A stretch of DNA of 10,030 bases from Rhizophlyctis rosea. Taxonomy: Eukaryota > Chytridiomycota > Chytridiomycetes > Rhizophlyctidales > Rhizophlyctidaceae. Position 1 is the first letter of the stretch, and each line of letters begins with the position of its first letter. Positions 1 to 7,006 of this stretch are shown piece after piece. The DNA lies in NCBI GenBank assembly GCA_027596075.1, contig JADGJC010000686.1:1-10030 (forward strand), in the 5' to 3' direction. Below the pieces are notes generated by a model. That model searched no databases, was not told the DNA's origin, and saw only the letters and a program-made list of their open reading frames with translations. A program made the translations under genes and the position numbers.

Positions 1-2
1 TC

Positions 3-1424
3 AACGGACAGATTGTTGTTCCCCTCAAATTTGAGTGGAAAGGGCGTCCATTCACTAGGACACTCATTGGGTACGTTCACCTTGAAAAGGTGCACGTAAG
101 GGTACAGGACACCACGTTAGGGCTTAAGGGCTATTTTTGGGTACAAATGCACCGGGAAATCACGGAATTCGTTTAGGAATGGGACGAATGTCAGCGGGCA
201 AAGCCCAGAACCACAGCTGCCCTTGGCACATACCAAGCTACGCCAACTACGGTATCCGGGTTTTGGCATGTCGCATGGGATTACCAAGGACCGTTTCCCG
301 CAAACAAGGATGCGGACGGTGTTGAGCGCCCAGCACTGTGGAACGTGTTAGCTAGAGGAACGGGATGCGTACTGCTTATCCCAATTTCGCACACCCTTAC
401 TGCTCCGGACCTTGCAAAAATATTCATGCAGCGGATATATTCAACGACGGGTATTCCGGAGACGGGTTTGAGTGACAGAGACTCAAAATTCACTTCTCCG
501 CTTTGGGAATCGGTAATTGCTTTGCTACCAGTAAAATTGTTGCCCACCACAGCATTTCATCCGCGTACGAATGGTGGAGTTGAGGGACAGGATCATATTG
601 TCAACATGGCAATGACAGCGTTGGTGGATGCCCGTCAATCCAATTGGGTGGAATGCGTCCCACATGTTCAATTTCGCATGAATGCCACCGTATCAAGCAC
701 CACTGGATATACCCCGTTTGAGCTCGCGATGGGGTATATCCCAACTACGTTTCAAAGGGTATGGACATATCCTTAACCGCCCATGAAGAAGCACAACTGT
801 TTGTGGAGGGAACATCGGCATTGCGCGCGGCGGCAGAAGACGCGATTCTTACGGCTCGATTGAACCAAATAAATGAAAGGAATCGCAAGCGAGGCGATAC
901 ACCTACATACAATCCCGGCGACGAAGTCTTGTTGAGTACCGAGAACCCCAAAGCACGGGGAGGGCAGACCTGCCGCCAAATGGCAAAATTGTTGGGTGGG
1001 ACCGTTTGATGTGATATCGCAGAAAGGAACCACGGTGGAACTCAAGCTACCTACTGGTTGGGCGGAGTTGCATCCACGGTTCCACGTGGAGTTGATATGT
1101 CTGTACTACGGGGCACCTGGTCGGTACATTGAACCACCACCAGAATTGGGTACTGAGGGTGTACCAATCTTCGAAGTTGAGGAATTGGTCAAGACCAAGT
1201 GAAACGGGAGGCGCAGGCGCTTTGAATGGCACACCAAATGCGAGGGGTATCAGGAGCTAACATGGAAACCACTGGAAAATCTTGCAGGCACATTGGAATT
1301 GTTGAAAGAGTACCGCGACAAGCTTGACATTGAGCAACAGTCCGAAAGTGCTCGCAAGCGTCGCCCATCTATGGCAATGATCTCGTGGGTGGACTGGGAC
1401 TATGGAGAGCAACTTGCGTCATGA
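3..1424 (+). pseudogene. Ty3/gypsy (chromovirus-type) integrase with C-terminal chromodomain, 3' end of pol, degraded
   Basis: Seen: frame 3 is open from the left edge to 776 apart from a TAG at 174-176. It holds a zinc-binding-like stretch (H near 81-98, then DECQRAKP near 183-206) and an integrase core with D at 279-281, D at 474-476 (SDRDSKF) and E at 582-584. That is a D-D(35)-E triad with all three residues present, followed by TTGYTPFELAMGY. The reading then passes to frame 2 (about 761-950), back to frame 3 with WVGPFDVISQK (993-1025), and through an in-frame TGA (1200-1202) into a chromodomain with ELTWKPLENL (about 1257-1286), ending at TGA 1422-1424. Known: this order (zinc finger, rve core, GPF/Y-type module, chromodomain) is that of chromovirus integrases, where the chromodomain guides insertion. 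The two stops and two frame changes make it a pseudogene. Gag, protease, RT and RNase H would lie left of the window. Confidence 0.88.
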
Positions 1425-1449
1425 GTCTGCAATAGGTTGGAAGAGCGCA

Positions 1450-1760
1450 TGTGGATTGGTCGACAGGACTATATGTCATATAGTCCTGTGGACCAATCCA
1501 GGGTATGTTATGGAGGTATATTGTGGATATAACCTGGAAGCTAATTTTGGATATACAAGCATATTCTGAATATATGTATCCGGCATCTCGGACTTTCAAC
1601 TCATTACATAAGCCATCTGTTAAGCAACTTCCAACTAACTTCAAAATTTTACCAAGTTGGGCATTATGACTCATCTTGACTCATCGCCCGTTTATCGATA
1701 AACTAGACATTTTGAACATCGGTAGTCAGTTCTCAACCATACTAACACACCACTTGACAT
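1450..1760 (+). repeat. Probable 3' LTR of the Ty3/gypsy copy (ends approximate)
   Basis: The pol frame stops at 1424. About 25 bp on, after a weakly purine-rich stretch (GGTTGGAAGAG, 1436-1446), comes TGTGGATTGG at 1450, a TG start as expected for an LTR. The following 300 bp are non-coding and AT-rich, with repeated TGGATATA words near 1523-1552. They run to a CAACCATACTAACACA stretch near 1735-1749 that could be the CA end. The matching 5' LTR is outside the window, so the boundaries are inferred only from position and the TG...CA convention. Confidence 0.4.
1452..1500. repeat. 49-nt near-perfect palindrome
   Basis: Two 24-nt arms (1452-1475 and 1477-1500) surround a single central base at 1476. 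The arms are reverse complements except for one G/G mismatch (1462 versus 1490). The left arm begins TGGATTGGTC and the right arm ends GACCAATCCA. It sits at the presumed start of the LTR, and a transcript would fold into a very stable hairpin. It is not a typical intrinsic terminator because no T-run follows. Confidence 0.85.
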
Positions 1761-1782
1761 TACTGTTTGAGCAAAAATCAAC

Positions 1783-1859
1783 TTTTTTGGTCTTTTTTTG
1801 GTCCTTTTTCCCCCTTTTTTGTCCCTTTTTCCTGCTTTTTTGACCCTTTTTCCCTCATT
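1783..1859 (+). repeat. Polypyrimidine imperfect tandem repeat, about 21-nt unit
   Basis: Two clean 21-nt units (1805-1825 and 1826-1846) follow the pattern T5-C-rich-T6-G-N-CCC. They are preceded by a related unit (1783-1804, T6-GGTC-T7-GGTCC) and followed by a partial one (1847-1859). The strand is almost pure pyrimidine. A frame runs across it, but its translation (FPPFLSLFPAFLTLFPS) is simply the repeat, so it is not called a gene. Confidence 0.75.
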
Positions 1860-2038
1860 TGCTATTCATCAAAAATTGTCTCTACATGATTTTTCCCACT
1901 CCCACAGTTTCCGGTCCATGCCTCCACATTCACCGAGCCACCCACAATGGAAAGGAGCGACTGGATTTCCACTTTTTCATTTTTTGATTTTGACCTTCTT
2001 GGAAATGGACGGAAAAGGACGGAAAATAGGTCCATTTT

Positions 2039-2260
2039 GGCTACTTTTCACTACCTCCATAACCGTCTCTACATTGATGAAATATTATCTTCTCTTTTTT
2101 CACTCGATGTATGGGATAGGTAGTGAAGTAGCACTCTTTTTCTAAAAAGTATTATACAATGGAGTATCATTCTTAATTCAAAAACACAAGTTCATTTTTG
2201 TAATTGGTCACCCTCATATGCCAGACTTTCCGGCAAAATCGGGGCTATTTCACTACCTCC
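2039..2260. repeat. Short interspersed motif, two direct copies and one inverted copy
   Basis: The motif GGCTAYTT(TT)CACTACCTCC occurs at 2039-2058 and again at 2243-2260. Its reverse complement, AGGTAGTGAAGTAGC, is at 2118-2132. The first and inverted copies could form a hairpin with a loop of about 60 nt. No gene is visible between 1760 and 2435 on either strand: frames there are short, low-complexity or lack family features. The stretch may be the debris of a non-autonomous element or the margin of the virus-like element. Confidence 0.5.
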
Positions 2261-2435
2261 CTACATCATCCCTACTTACATTCCGCTTCAATCCCGCTTT
2301 TTTCATGCTACCTCCACTGTTCGTTGAGCCATGCTCGCCAACCGGAGAGGTGCACGGATTTTCCATGTTTCCACGTGGAGTTCCAAGCTTCCATCTAACC
2401 ATGTCACATAATGTTTCACCTTTCCTCCGTTCACC

Positions 2436-2846
2436 TCATAAGTGTGGTTCTTTGATGGACACTTCATACACCAAGTCCGGTAAGGTTGCAATACATACAC
2501 GACCAATCCAAAACTGTCCAGCACGGCAACCAGTCACAAAAGAACTTGGAAGAGTAACGACACGAAGAGGGTAAAGTCGATTGTATAGCCCCTGCAGTAG
2601 CTGTATTCGTCGGTGCATTCGGTCTCGCTTAAGGATTTTGCATATCATGCTCCGGACTTCGGCAGGGAGATGCTCGTAGGTTGTGGATTGTGTAGGATTT
2701 GCTGCTCTGCACGTTCTCTTGTAAAGCTCTTCGAAGGCAACGATACGCGGATAAAATTGTCGGCGAGAGAAGAGTAATTGTGGGGTAAGCTGATAGCTTC
2801 TGGTATATGCGGAGCGAGTGGAAACCATGTTGTTGTTTTTCGTCAT
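2436..2846 (-). CDS. Unknown 136-aa basic protein
   Basis: I do not recognise this family. The frame is open further upstream (to 3047), but I place the start at ATG 2846, 51 bp after a TATATAA box on the minus strand (2891-2897); ATG 2828 is six codons downstream. The protein is rich in Arg, Tyr and Leu, with a basic stretch ICKILKRDRMHRRIQLLQGL in its middle that could be helical. No signal peptide or membrane segment is evident. It ends at TGA 2436-2438. It is divergent from the 112-aa gene across a shared promoter region. That TATA and the compact setting argue for a real gene, but a short frame in repeat-rich DNA could still be spurious. Confidence 0.45.
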   Translation of the reverse strand: MTKNNNMVSTRSAYTRSYQLTPQLLFSRRQFYPRIVAFEELYKRTCRAANPTQSTTYEHLPAEVRSMICKILKRDRMHRRIQLLQGLYNRLYPLRVVTLPSSFVTGCRAGQFWIGRVCIATLPDLVYEVSIKEPHL

Positions 2847-2890
2847 TGTTGCAACAGTTGTAGCTTTTGAAGAGTAGTGGAAGGCAACCA

Positions 2891-2897
2891 TTATATA
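2891..2897 (-). promoter_or_regulatory. TATA box for the 136-aa minus-strand gene
   Basis: The minus strand reads GAGTATATAATGG here. The TATA starts 51 bp before ATG 2846, close to the 57-bp spacing seen for the recombinase gene at 8565-8622. The similar geometry supports both boxes and the chosen start. Confidence 0.5.
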
Positions 2898-2991
2898 CTC
2901 ATCGTCAATTTTATCGATCCTTTCCCCGGCTCGGGAAGTGCAAATTTTAGAACAGGTGTCTCTGAAGGCAGGTCCAGTCCACGCAACGGAG

Positions 2992-3007
2992 ATTTTATCG
3001 ATAAAAT
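2992..3007. promoter_or_regulatory. Palindrome ATTTTATCGATAAAAT in a divergent promoter region
   Basis: This is a perfect 16-nt palindrome between the divergent 136-aa and 112-aa genes. A half-related copy (TTTTATCGATCC) lies 84 bp to the left at 2909-2920. The same core recurs at 8461-8476 and 8537-8556 in front of the recombinase gene. It looks like the binding site of a dimeric protein. A TATA-like ATAAAAG (3018-3024) follows on the plus strand. Confidence 0.5.
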
Positions 3008-3102
3008 TTGGAAAAGCATAAAAGCAGATGATTGTGGAACTTACCACACCCTTAACATCCTTACATCTCTATCCTACCATCCGACCATCCTTTGTAACGA
3101 CC

Positions 3103-3441
3103 ATGTCAGCCCGAAAGCAAAGCACAGAGGTCATGTTCACCATAAACGGACGTGTTAAAGTCGAACTCGACGTTGCGTCAACAACGGGGCTTCTTAAAGT
3201 CACAAAACACTCACTCGACACGTTTGTCGAATTTCTTACTTGGGAAACCGCAGGAAGTACCTCCGGTGCTCGTTCGAAAGAAGTCGCCAAAATGAAGCAA
3301 ATCATTGAGTTGATAGAAGAGCTGGGAGATGTCAATACCTATCAACCTTTCCGGACCCCTCCGCCCATTCATCTAGATCGCTGTAACTGGGTTGAGATAA
3401 AGAACGTTCAGGCCGATAAACCTAAAAACGGAGGTGTATAG
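3103..3441 (+). CDS. Unknown 112-aa protein
   Basis: I do not recognise this family. ATG 3103 is the first Met of the frame and begins MSARKQSTEVMF; the stop is TAG 3439-3441. The N-terminal half reads like a small beta-rich domain (VMFTINGRVKVELDV). It is followed by a helical segment (SKEVAKMKQIIELIEELGD) and a Pro-rich tail with a Trp (CNWVEIK). There is no cysteine cluster, signal peptide or membrane segment. It ends 30 bp before the end of the convergent replicase gene, a spacing typical of compact viral genomes. A TATA-like ATAAAAG and a TATCGATA palindrome lie upstream. The even composition and intact frame support a real gene. Confidence 0.6.
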   Translation: MSARKQSTEVMFTINGRVKVELDVASTTGLLKVTKHSLDTFVEFLTWETAGSTSGARSKEVAKMKQIIELIEELGDVNTYQPFRTPPPIHLDRCNWVEIKNVQADKPKNGGV

Positions 3442-3471
3442 GATACACGTTTCAATATATTTGTTAAACAA

Positions 3472-5989
3472 CTATGTACGCTGCTTCTTTTGAGCAGGAC
3501 CTTCTTCTTCTCCTTCTTTTCCTTCTTCTCCTTCATCACTATCTGGGAGGATTTCCACTTCACGTTCATCTCTCCACTTGTTCAGCCTAATGTTGCGAAA
3601 TCCCGTGGAAACTTTGGACAACGTCTGCGAATCAACCTTTTTCGAAACCTTTACCTTTTCTTTGTAGATGATGCCTTCGTCAGAGTCTCCAGCCAACTTT
3701 TCGAACCATTTTAGCATGTCATTTTTGTCGGCACGAATCTTTGGATTTTGAAGATTGCGAACCCAATCGACGCACCCCTTGTACAAGTCTGTGACGTGAA
3801 TTTTTGCGTGTTTCTCCACAATGCAACATTCCTCAAAGAACGACCCATAAAAATCACTCTCCTTTTGAAACCGAAGTGTATCCTCCAGTATGATTTGTGG
3901 GACCAGATTTCCTTCGTCGCGGAACAGATGATAATACTCGATCAAGAGGGACATGTAGAAAGGTGCCTCTCTTTTTCGATAATGTTTCGCATTTGGGTCC
4001 CCGAGGTAATGGTGTTTGGTTTCATCAATTTCTTCAAGTGTCTCGACGAATGTACTGGTGAACATAGTGACTAAAATTCGACGCCATGTCCCCTTATCCG
4101 TTTCGGTGATTTTAGGCAAATCGTTAACACACAAAAATAGCATTGCAACGAAAATGAATTTGCACCCATTTTCATAAAGACGTCGGGCGCGGAGGTAATC
4201 ATAGCCGGTGAGTTTCTTGATGGTTTCCATGCTCATCGATTTAGATTTTTTCGATTCTTGGATTTCGATTCCTCGTTTGTATTGTCCATCTGTGAGTTCA
4301 GGGTTGGCGCGGTCTCACGCGTTATGTCATTGGCTAGAATGGAGGAGTTCCAACTGTAAGCGTAAACGTCCAATGCTTCACAGTGGAGTCCCATCAGCCA
4401 CGATTTCCCGTTTGCGCCTCCACCGTGAAAGATGTCCAATTTGTCATTGATGTGGCATCCCAACGATGAAGCCAAGCGTTTCATGACATAGAAGAATTTG
4501 TCATCGTCAGGTAATACTTGCTGGAGTTTTGCTCGCAAGAAAATGATGAATTCGTTGTTAGTGTCAAATGGGACATAGTCATAGTTAATCTCCAAAAGAC
4601 AATAATCGTCTGGTCGTCCGTCCCGGAACTCCCTAGCATCCAAATCAAAAACACCGTTCCTGAAACACAAGAGGCGCTGATGGGGTTTCAACTTTCTGTG
4701 AAACTCTTCAAAGTCCTTTTCCTTGAAATAAATGGCTGCCGTCTCACAAACATTGGAATACGTACTTTTCATGCTGATTGAGTTTCGCAAATTGGTCATC
4801 ATACCAATCAGTTGTGCGTCGGTGTCGGGATGTTTCCAACCAGTCAACGATTCTAGCCCCATCCAAAACTCCGTAAGGCTTTTGTGCTTGAAGAATTCAC
4901 CATTGTGGTGGTTCCAGTGATGATTTGAAAAAGTACCACCACACCCCATCCTTGTAATAGAACTCGTTTTCCCATTTGAGGAAAAGGTATTTGGCGATGA
5001 CATTGTGGGTTCGGTGCATGATGGCTTCTTTTGCCAACTGGTCGAGTACCAGGTTGTCATCGTGGATGGGCAACTCGAAAAGAGGTGTTGTCACATCCCC
5101 GATCAATTCAGCGGTGGTGGGCAAGGATTGTATTCTCAACGTGTCTAAAAACTCCCTGCTCACAATCATCTGCTTACTTGCAACCTTCATTCTCCATGTG
5201 GTGGTGTCAGCGATGTGCTTTTCCAACTCGGGAATGATATTCTCATCCAATGGTTTCTCGTTATCTTTAAGGACCTGCAACCCATCAAAACACAGGATGG
5301 CCGGGTCATATCCTCTTTCAATGAAGAAGGACTCCATGCATTCCAGAATCTGTCTTTCATAGAACTGCATGACCTTGGAATAAACGGAACCCTCCATATT
5401 TCCCTCCTTCTTCGACAACTTCCAATTTGGCAAAGGTGGGGTCGTTTTGAAAATGGGGCACAAAGATATCATATATATAAGAGTGAATAGCCTTCAAAGA
5501 TTTATTCTCTGGTTTCTTGTAGGCTTTGTTGATGGCGGTGAGAAAGTCCTCCTTGGTCAACGAATTTTTCATCAAAAATGTATCACGGTCTCACACGTAA
5601 GAGTTGAGTTCCTTGCAATGCTTCAACTTTCTAGTGCGAGCGACTTCAGAGGTGATTGAGGGATCAGCAGTTTTCAGATCGAAATCGAGATACAGACCTT
5701 CCATTGCATAAGTTCGAACATCACGGAACAGACCCTGCCTGCTTACGAGATTTCGTGCATAGAGGCGACAATCGGGACAAGAGATGGACTCCACGTATTC
5801 CACCCGAAAGCAATTCGTACCGTTGACACGGAGGTTCATGTACGATTTGATTTTTTTACACACTTGAGAATCCAACAAATCGCATTTGCTCAATCGTAGC
5901 AATCGGTTGAAGTGGGCGACCTCAATTTTGGATTTGACAGTGGCTACCTTTTTTCCAAACTTGACGCTTTCGATTATTTGTTCAGCCAT
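3472..5989 (-). pseudogene. TV-Pol-like polymerase fused to superfamily 3 (D5-type) helicase, broken
   Basis: Seen, N to C: segment 5989-5594 has a CPDC pair and YLDFDLKTADPSI (acidic residues D102 and D104), which fits a family-A polymerase motif A. An in-frame TGA (5591-5593) follows, and the same frame continues into SLTKEDFLTAINKAYKK (motif B region). After a frame break near 5395-5410 comes AILCFDGLQVL (Asp at 5284-5286), a motif C candidate. A second break lies near 4912-4930 and a third near 4300-4312. The helicase has Walker A GGGANGKS (4401-4423), a NPEL...KRGIEIQES Walker B region in the frame after the third break, a sensor Asn in FLCVND (4123-4125) and WRRI arginines (about 4078-4086). 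The C-terminus is acidic and ends AQKKQRT, a possible nuclear localisation signal. Known: TV-Pol fused to SF3 helicase occurs in Polinton-like viruses, virophages and transposons and is thought to prime and copy DNA. The N-terminal assignment rests on motifs; an archaeo-eukaryotic primase is the alternative. This copy cannot make the full protein unless the breaks are sequencing errors or are spliced out. Confidence 0.82.
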
Positions 5990-5997
5990 GGCTTGAG

Positions 5998-6004
5998 TTT
6001 TATA
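5998..6004 (-). promoter_or_regulatory. TATAAAA box close to the replicase start
   Basis: The minus strand reads GCTTTATAAAACTCAAGCC directly before ATG 5989, so the box begins only 15 bp upstream of that ATG. With the usual 25-30 bp to the transcription start, the transcript would begin inside the frame. The next in-frame Met is residue 51 (codon 5839-5837). Either that Met is used, or the box is not the true promoter. The 5990-6149 gap is shared with the divergent HTH gene. Confidence 0.3.
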
Positions 6005-6149
6005 AAGCTATACAGCGCAAATCTTCAAATCAAGGCTTTTCATTGCATTTGATGACATAATTAGGTGCTCATTTGCGGTAATAGACACGACTCAAAAAAC
6101 GATCATATACACATTCAGCTATAGAAATATACAACCCTGTAAAAGAAAC

Positions 6150-6365
6150 ATGAAGAGCGAGTACACGTACAGAGCAGAAGTCGAATTTTATGGTCTGAAG
6201 AAAGTGATCGAAGCGCCTTCAATCCGGCAGTTGGCAAAAGCATTGAACATTTCACACATGACTCTACGCAAAATTATATGCAGCAATGGAGCGCCCCGTT
6301 ATCAGAATGTCACAATTCAAAGGACCCCGATAGACTCGTGCAACGTTACACAATGTTTCATATAA
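6150..6365 (+). CDS. Small helix-turn-helix protein, 71 aa
   Basis: ATG 6150 to TAA 6363-6365. The middle of the protein reads SIRQLAKALNISHMTLRKII (residues about 24-43). This has the spacing of a helix-turn-helix: first helix with a small residue, a turn at N-I-S, and a second helix with T-L-R-K. The N-terminus (YTYRAEVEFYG) could form a short beta hairpin. The pattern resembles small DNA-binding modules of phage regulators and of NUMOD-type repeats, but I cannot place it in a family. It is divergent from the replicase across 160 bp and lies 32 bp ahead of the next gene on the same strand. An attractive inference is a regulator of this promoter region. A CATATAC stretch at 6104-6110 lies about 46 bp upstream. 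Confidence 0.6.
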   Translation: MKSEYTYRAEVEFYGLKKVIEAPSIRQLAKALNISHMTLRKIICSNGAPRYQNVTIQRTPIDSCNVTQCFI

Positions 6366-6397
6366 ACAGATATGTATAGTAATATAACATCCAAATC

Positions 6398-6622
6398 ATG
6401 CAAAACATTTGCAAGACTTCAACCTGCCTGAATGTCATTAAATCTAAACGGACTTATTGCGACAAATGCTGGTATGAAGACTTTCTAAATTGCGCCACCT
6501 GCAAGAAAGGAAAAATTCTCACAGACAACTTGACGTTTGCGAAACAATGTCCATATTGTTTTTTCAAAGGTTCCATTGACCCCTATTCCGAATCCGAATC
6601 TGAATCGGAAATGAGTACCTAG
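6398..6622 (+). CDS. Cysteine-rich zinc-binding protein, 74 aa
   Basis: ATG 6398 to TAG 6620-6622. Cysteines occur as single Cys at residues 5 and 10, then as three C-x2-C pairs: CDKC, CATC and CPYC, about 10-16 residues apart. This suits two bound zinc ions in a ribbon or treble-clef fold. The tail SESESESE is acidic. There is no recognisable RING or nuclease signature, so its role is unknown; zinc proteins of this size are common accessory or transcription-related proteins in DNA viruses. It is probably transcribed with, or just after, the HTH gene 32 bp upstream. Its stop overlaps the stop of the convergent 57-aa gene. Confidence 0.68.
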   Translation: MQNICKTSTCLNVIKSKRTYCDKCWYEDFLNCATCKKGKILTDNLTFAKQCPYCFFKGSIDPYSESESESEMST

Positions 6623-6792
6623 TCCGGAGGCAGACCCTGCCTCTTGATGTGACACTGGAGGCACCTCGGACGGAATTTCACGGGAATGACGGTTCCGCAA
6701 TCGGTGCAAGCACGGAATCCGTCAGGCACGGAACGTCTGTAGCGGGGTCGGAAAGGTTTCATGGTTTCTCGTGGCTTGGTTGGAGAAGACAT
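6619..6792 (-). CDS. 57-aa basic zinc-ribbon protein
   Basis: A short minus-strand frame from ATG 6792 (a second Met is ten codons in) to TAG 6619-6621. It has a basic N-terminal arm (MKPFRPRYRRS) and then CTDCG...CLQC, a C-x2-C-x11-C-x2-C arrangement typical of a single zinc ribbon, followed by HIKRQG. The dense Arg/Lys content suggests nucleic-acid binding. The stop shares the palindrome CTAG (6619-6622) with the stop of the convergent 74-aa gene. Four correctly paired cysteines in so short a frame are unlikely by chance. No clear TATA box is visible upstream, only TTTAAAAAT directly before the ATG. Confidence 0.6.
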   Translation of the reverse strand: MSSPTKPRETMKPFRPRYRRSVPDGFRACTDCGTVIPVKFRPRCLQCHIKRQGLPPD

Positions 6793-6892
6793 ATTTTTAA
6801 ATCAGCGAAATGTTTGTTTGCTACCAGACAAATTGTTCCCTTTTGATGGAAAATGTGGTGCGACTCAAATCACGTAATCGTTGTTTACATCG

Positions 6893-6910
6893 TTGTAGCC
6901 GCGGCTACAA
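6893..6910. promoter_or_regulatory. Perfect 18-nt palindrome, GC-rich core
   Basis: TTGTAGCCGCGGCTACAA is a perfect inverted repeat with no spacer. It stands in the gap between the divergent 57-aa gene (start 6792) and the methylase gene (probable start 7007). An operator or a recombination site is possible. Nothing else recognisable lies in 6793-7006. Confidence 0.5.
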
Positions 6911-7006
6911 TCTTAAAATCTCCGATGAATCGACATCTTTCAGCGAGACAGCTATTTCACCGATGCTGCAACGGTAATTTCCTCCCAACGCAATCAGTCC
7001 GGAAAT

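Noticed and set aside
1690..1703. GTTTATCGATAAAC palindrome as part of the TATCGAT promoter set
   Set aside because: It has the same core, but it lies within the presumed LTR and precedes no gene, so membership in the set is unsupported.
1798..2145. 115-codon plus-strand frame
   Set aside because: Its start is the pyrimidine tandem repeat and its composition is low-complexity Phe/Leu/Ser/Pro; there is no family feature or promoter.
1079..2381. Shared 14-mer TTCCACGTGGAGTT at 1079-1092 and 2368-2381
   Set aside because: The match does not extend on either side. One copy is explained by coding for FHVEL in the integrase, so it is probably chance.
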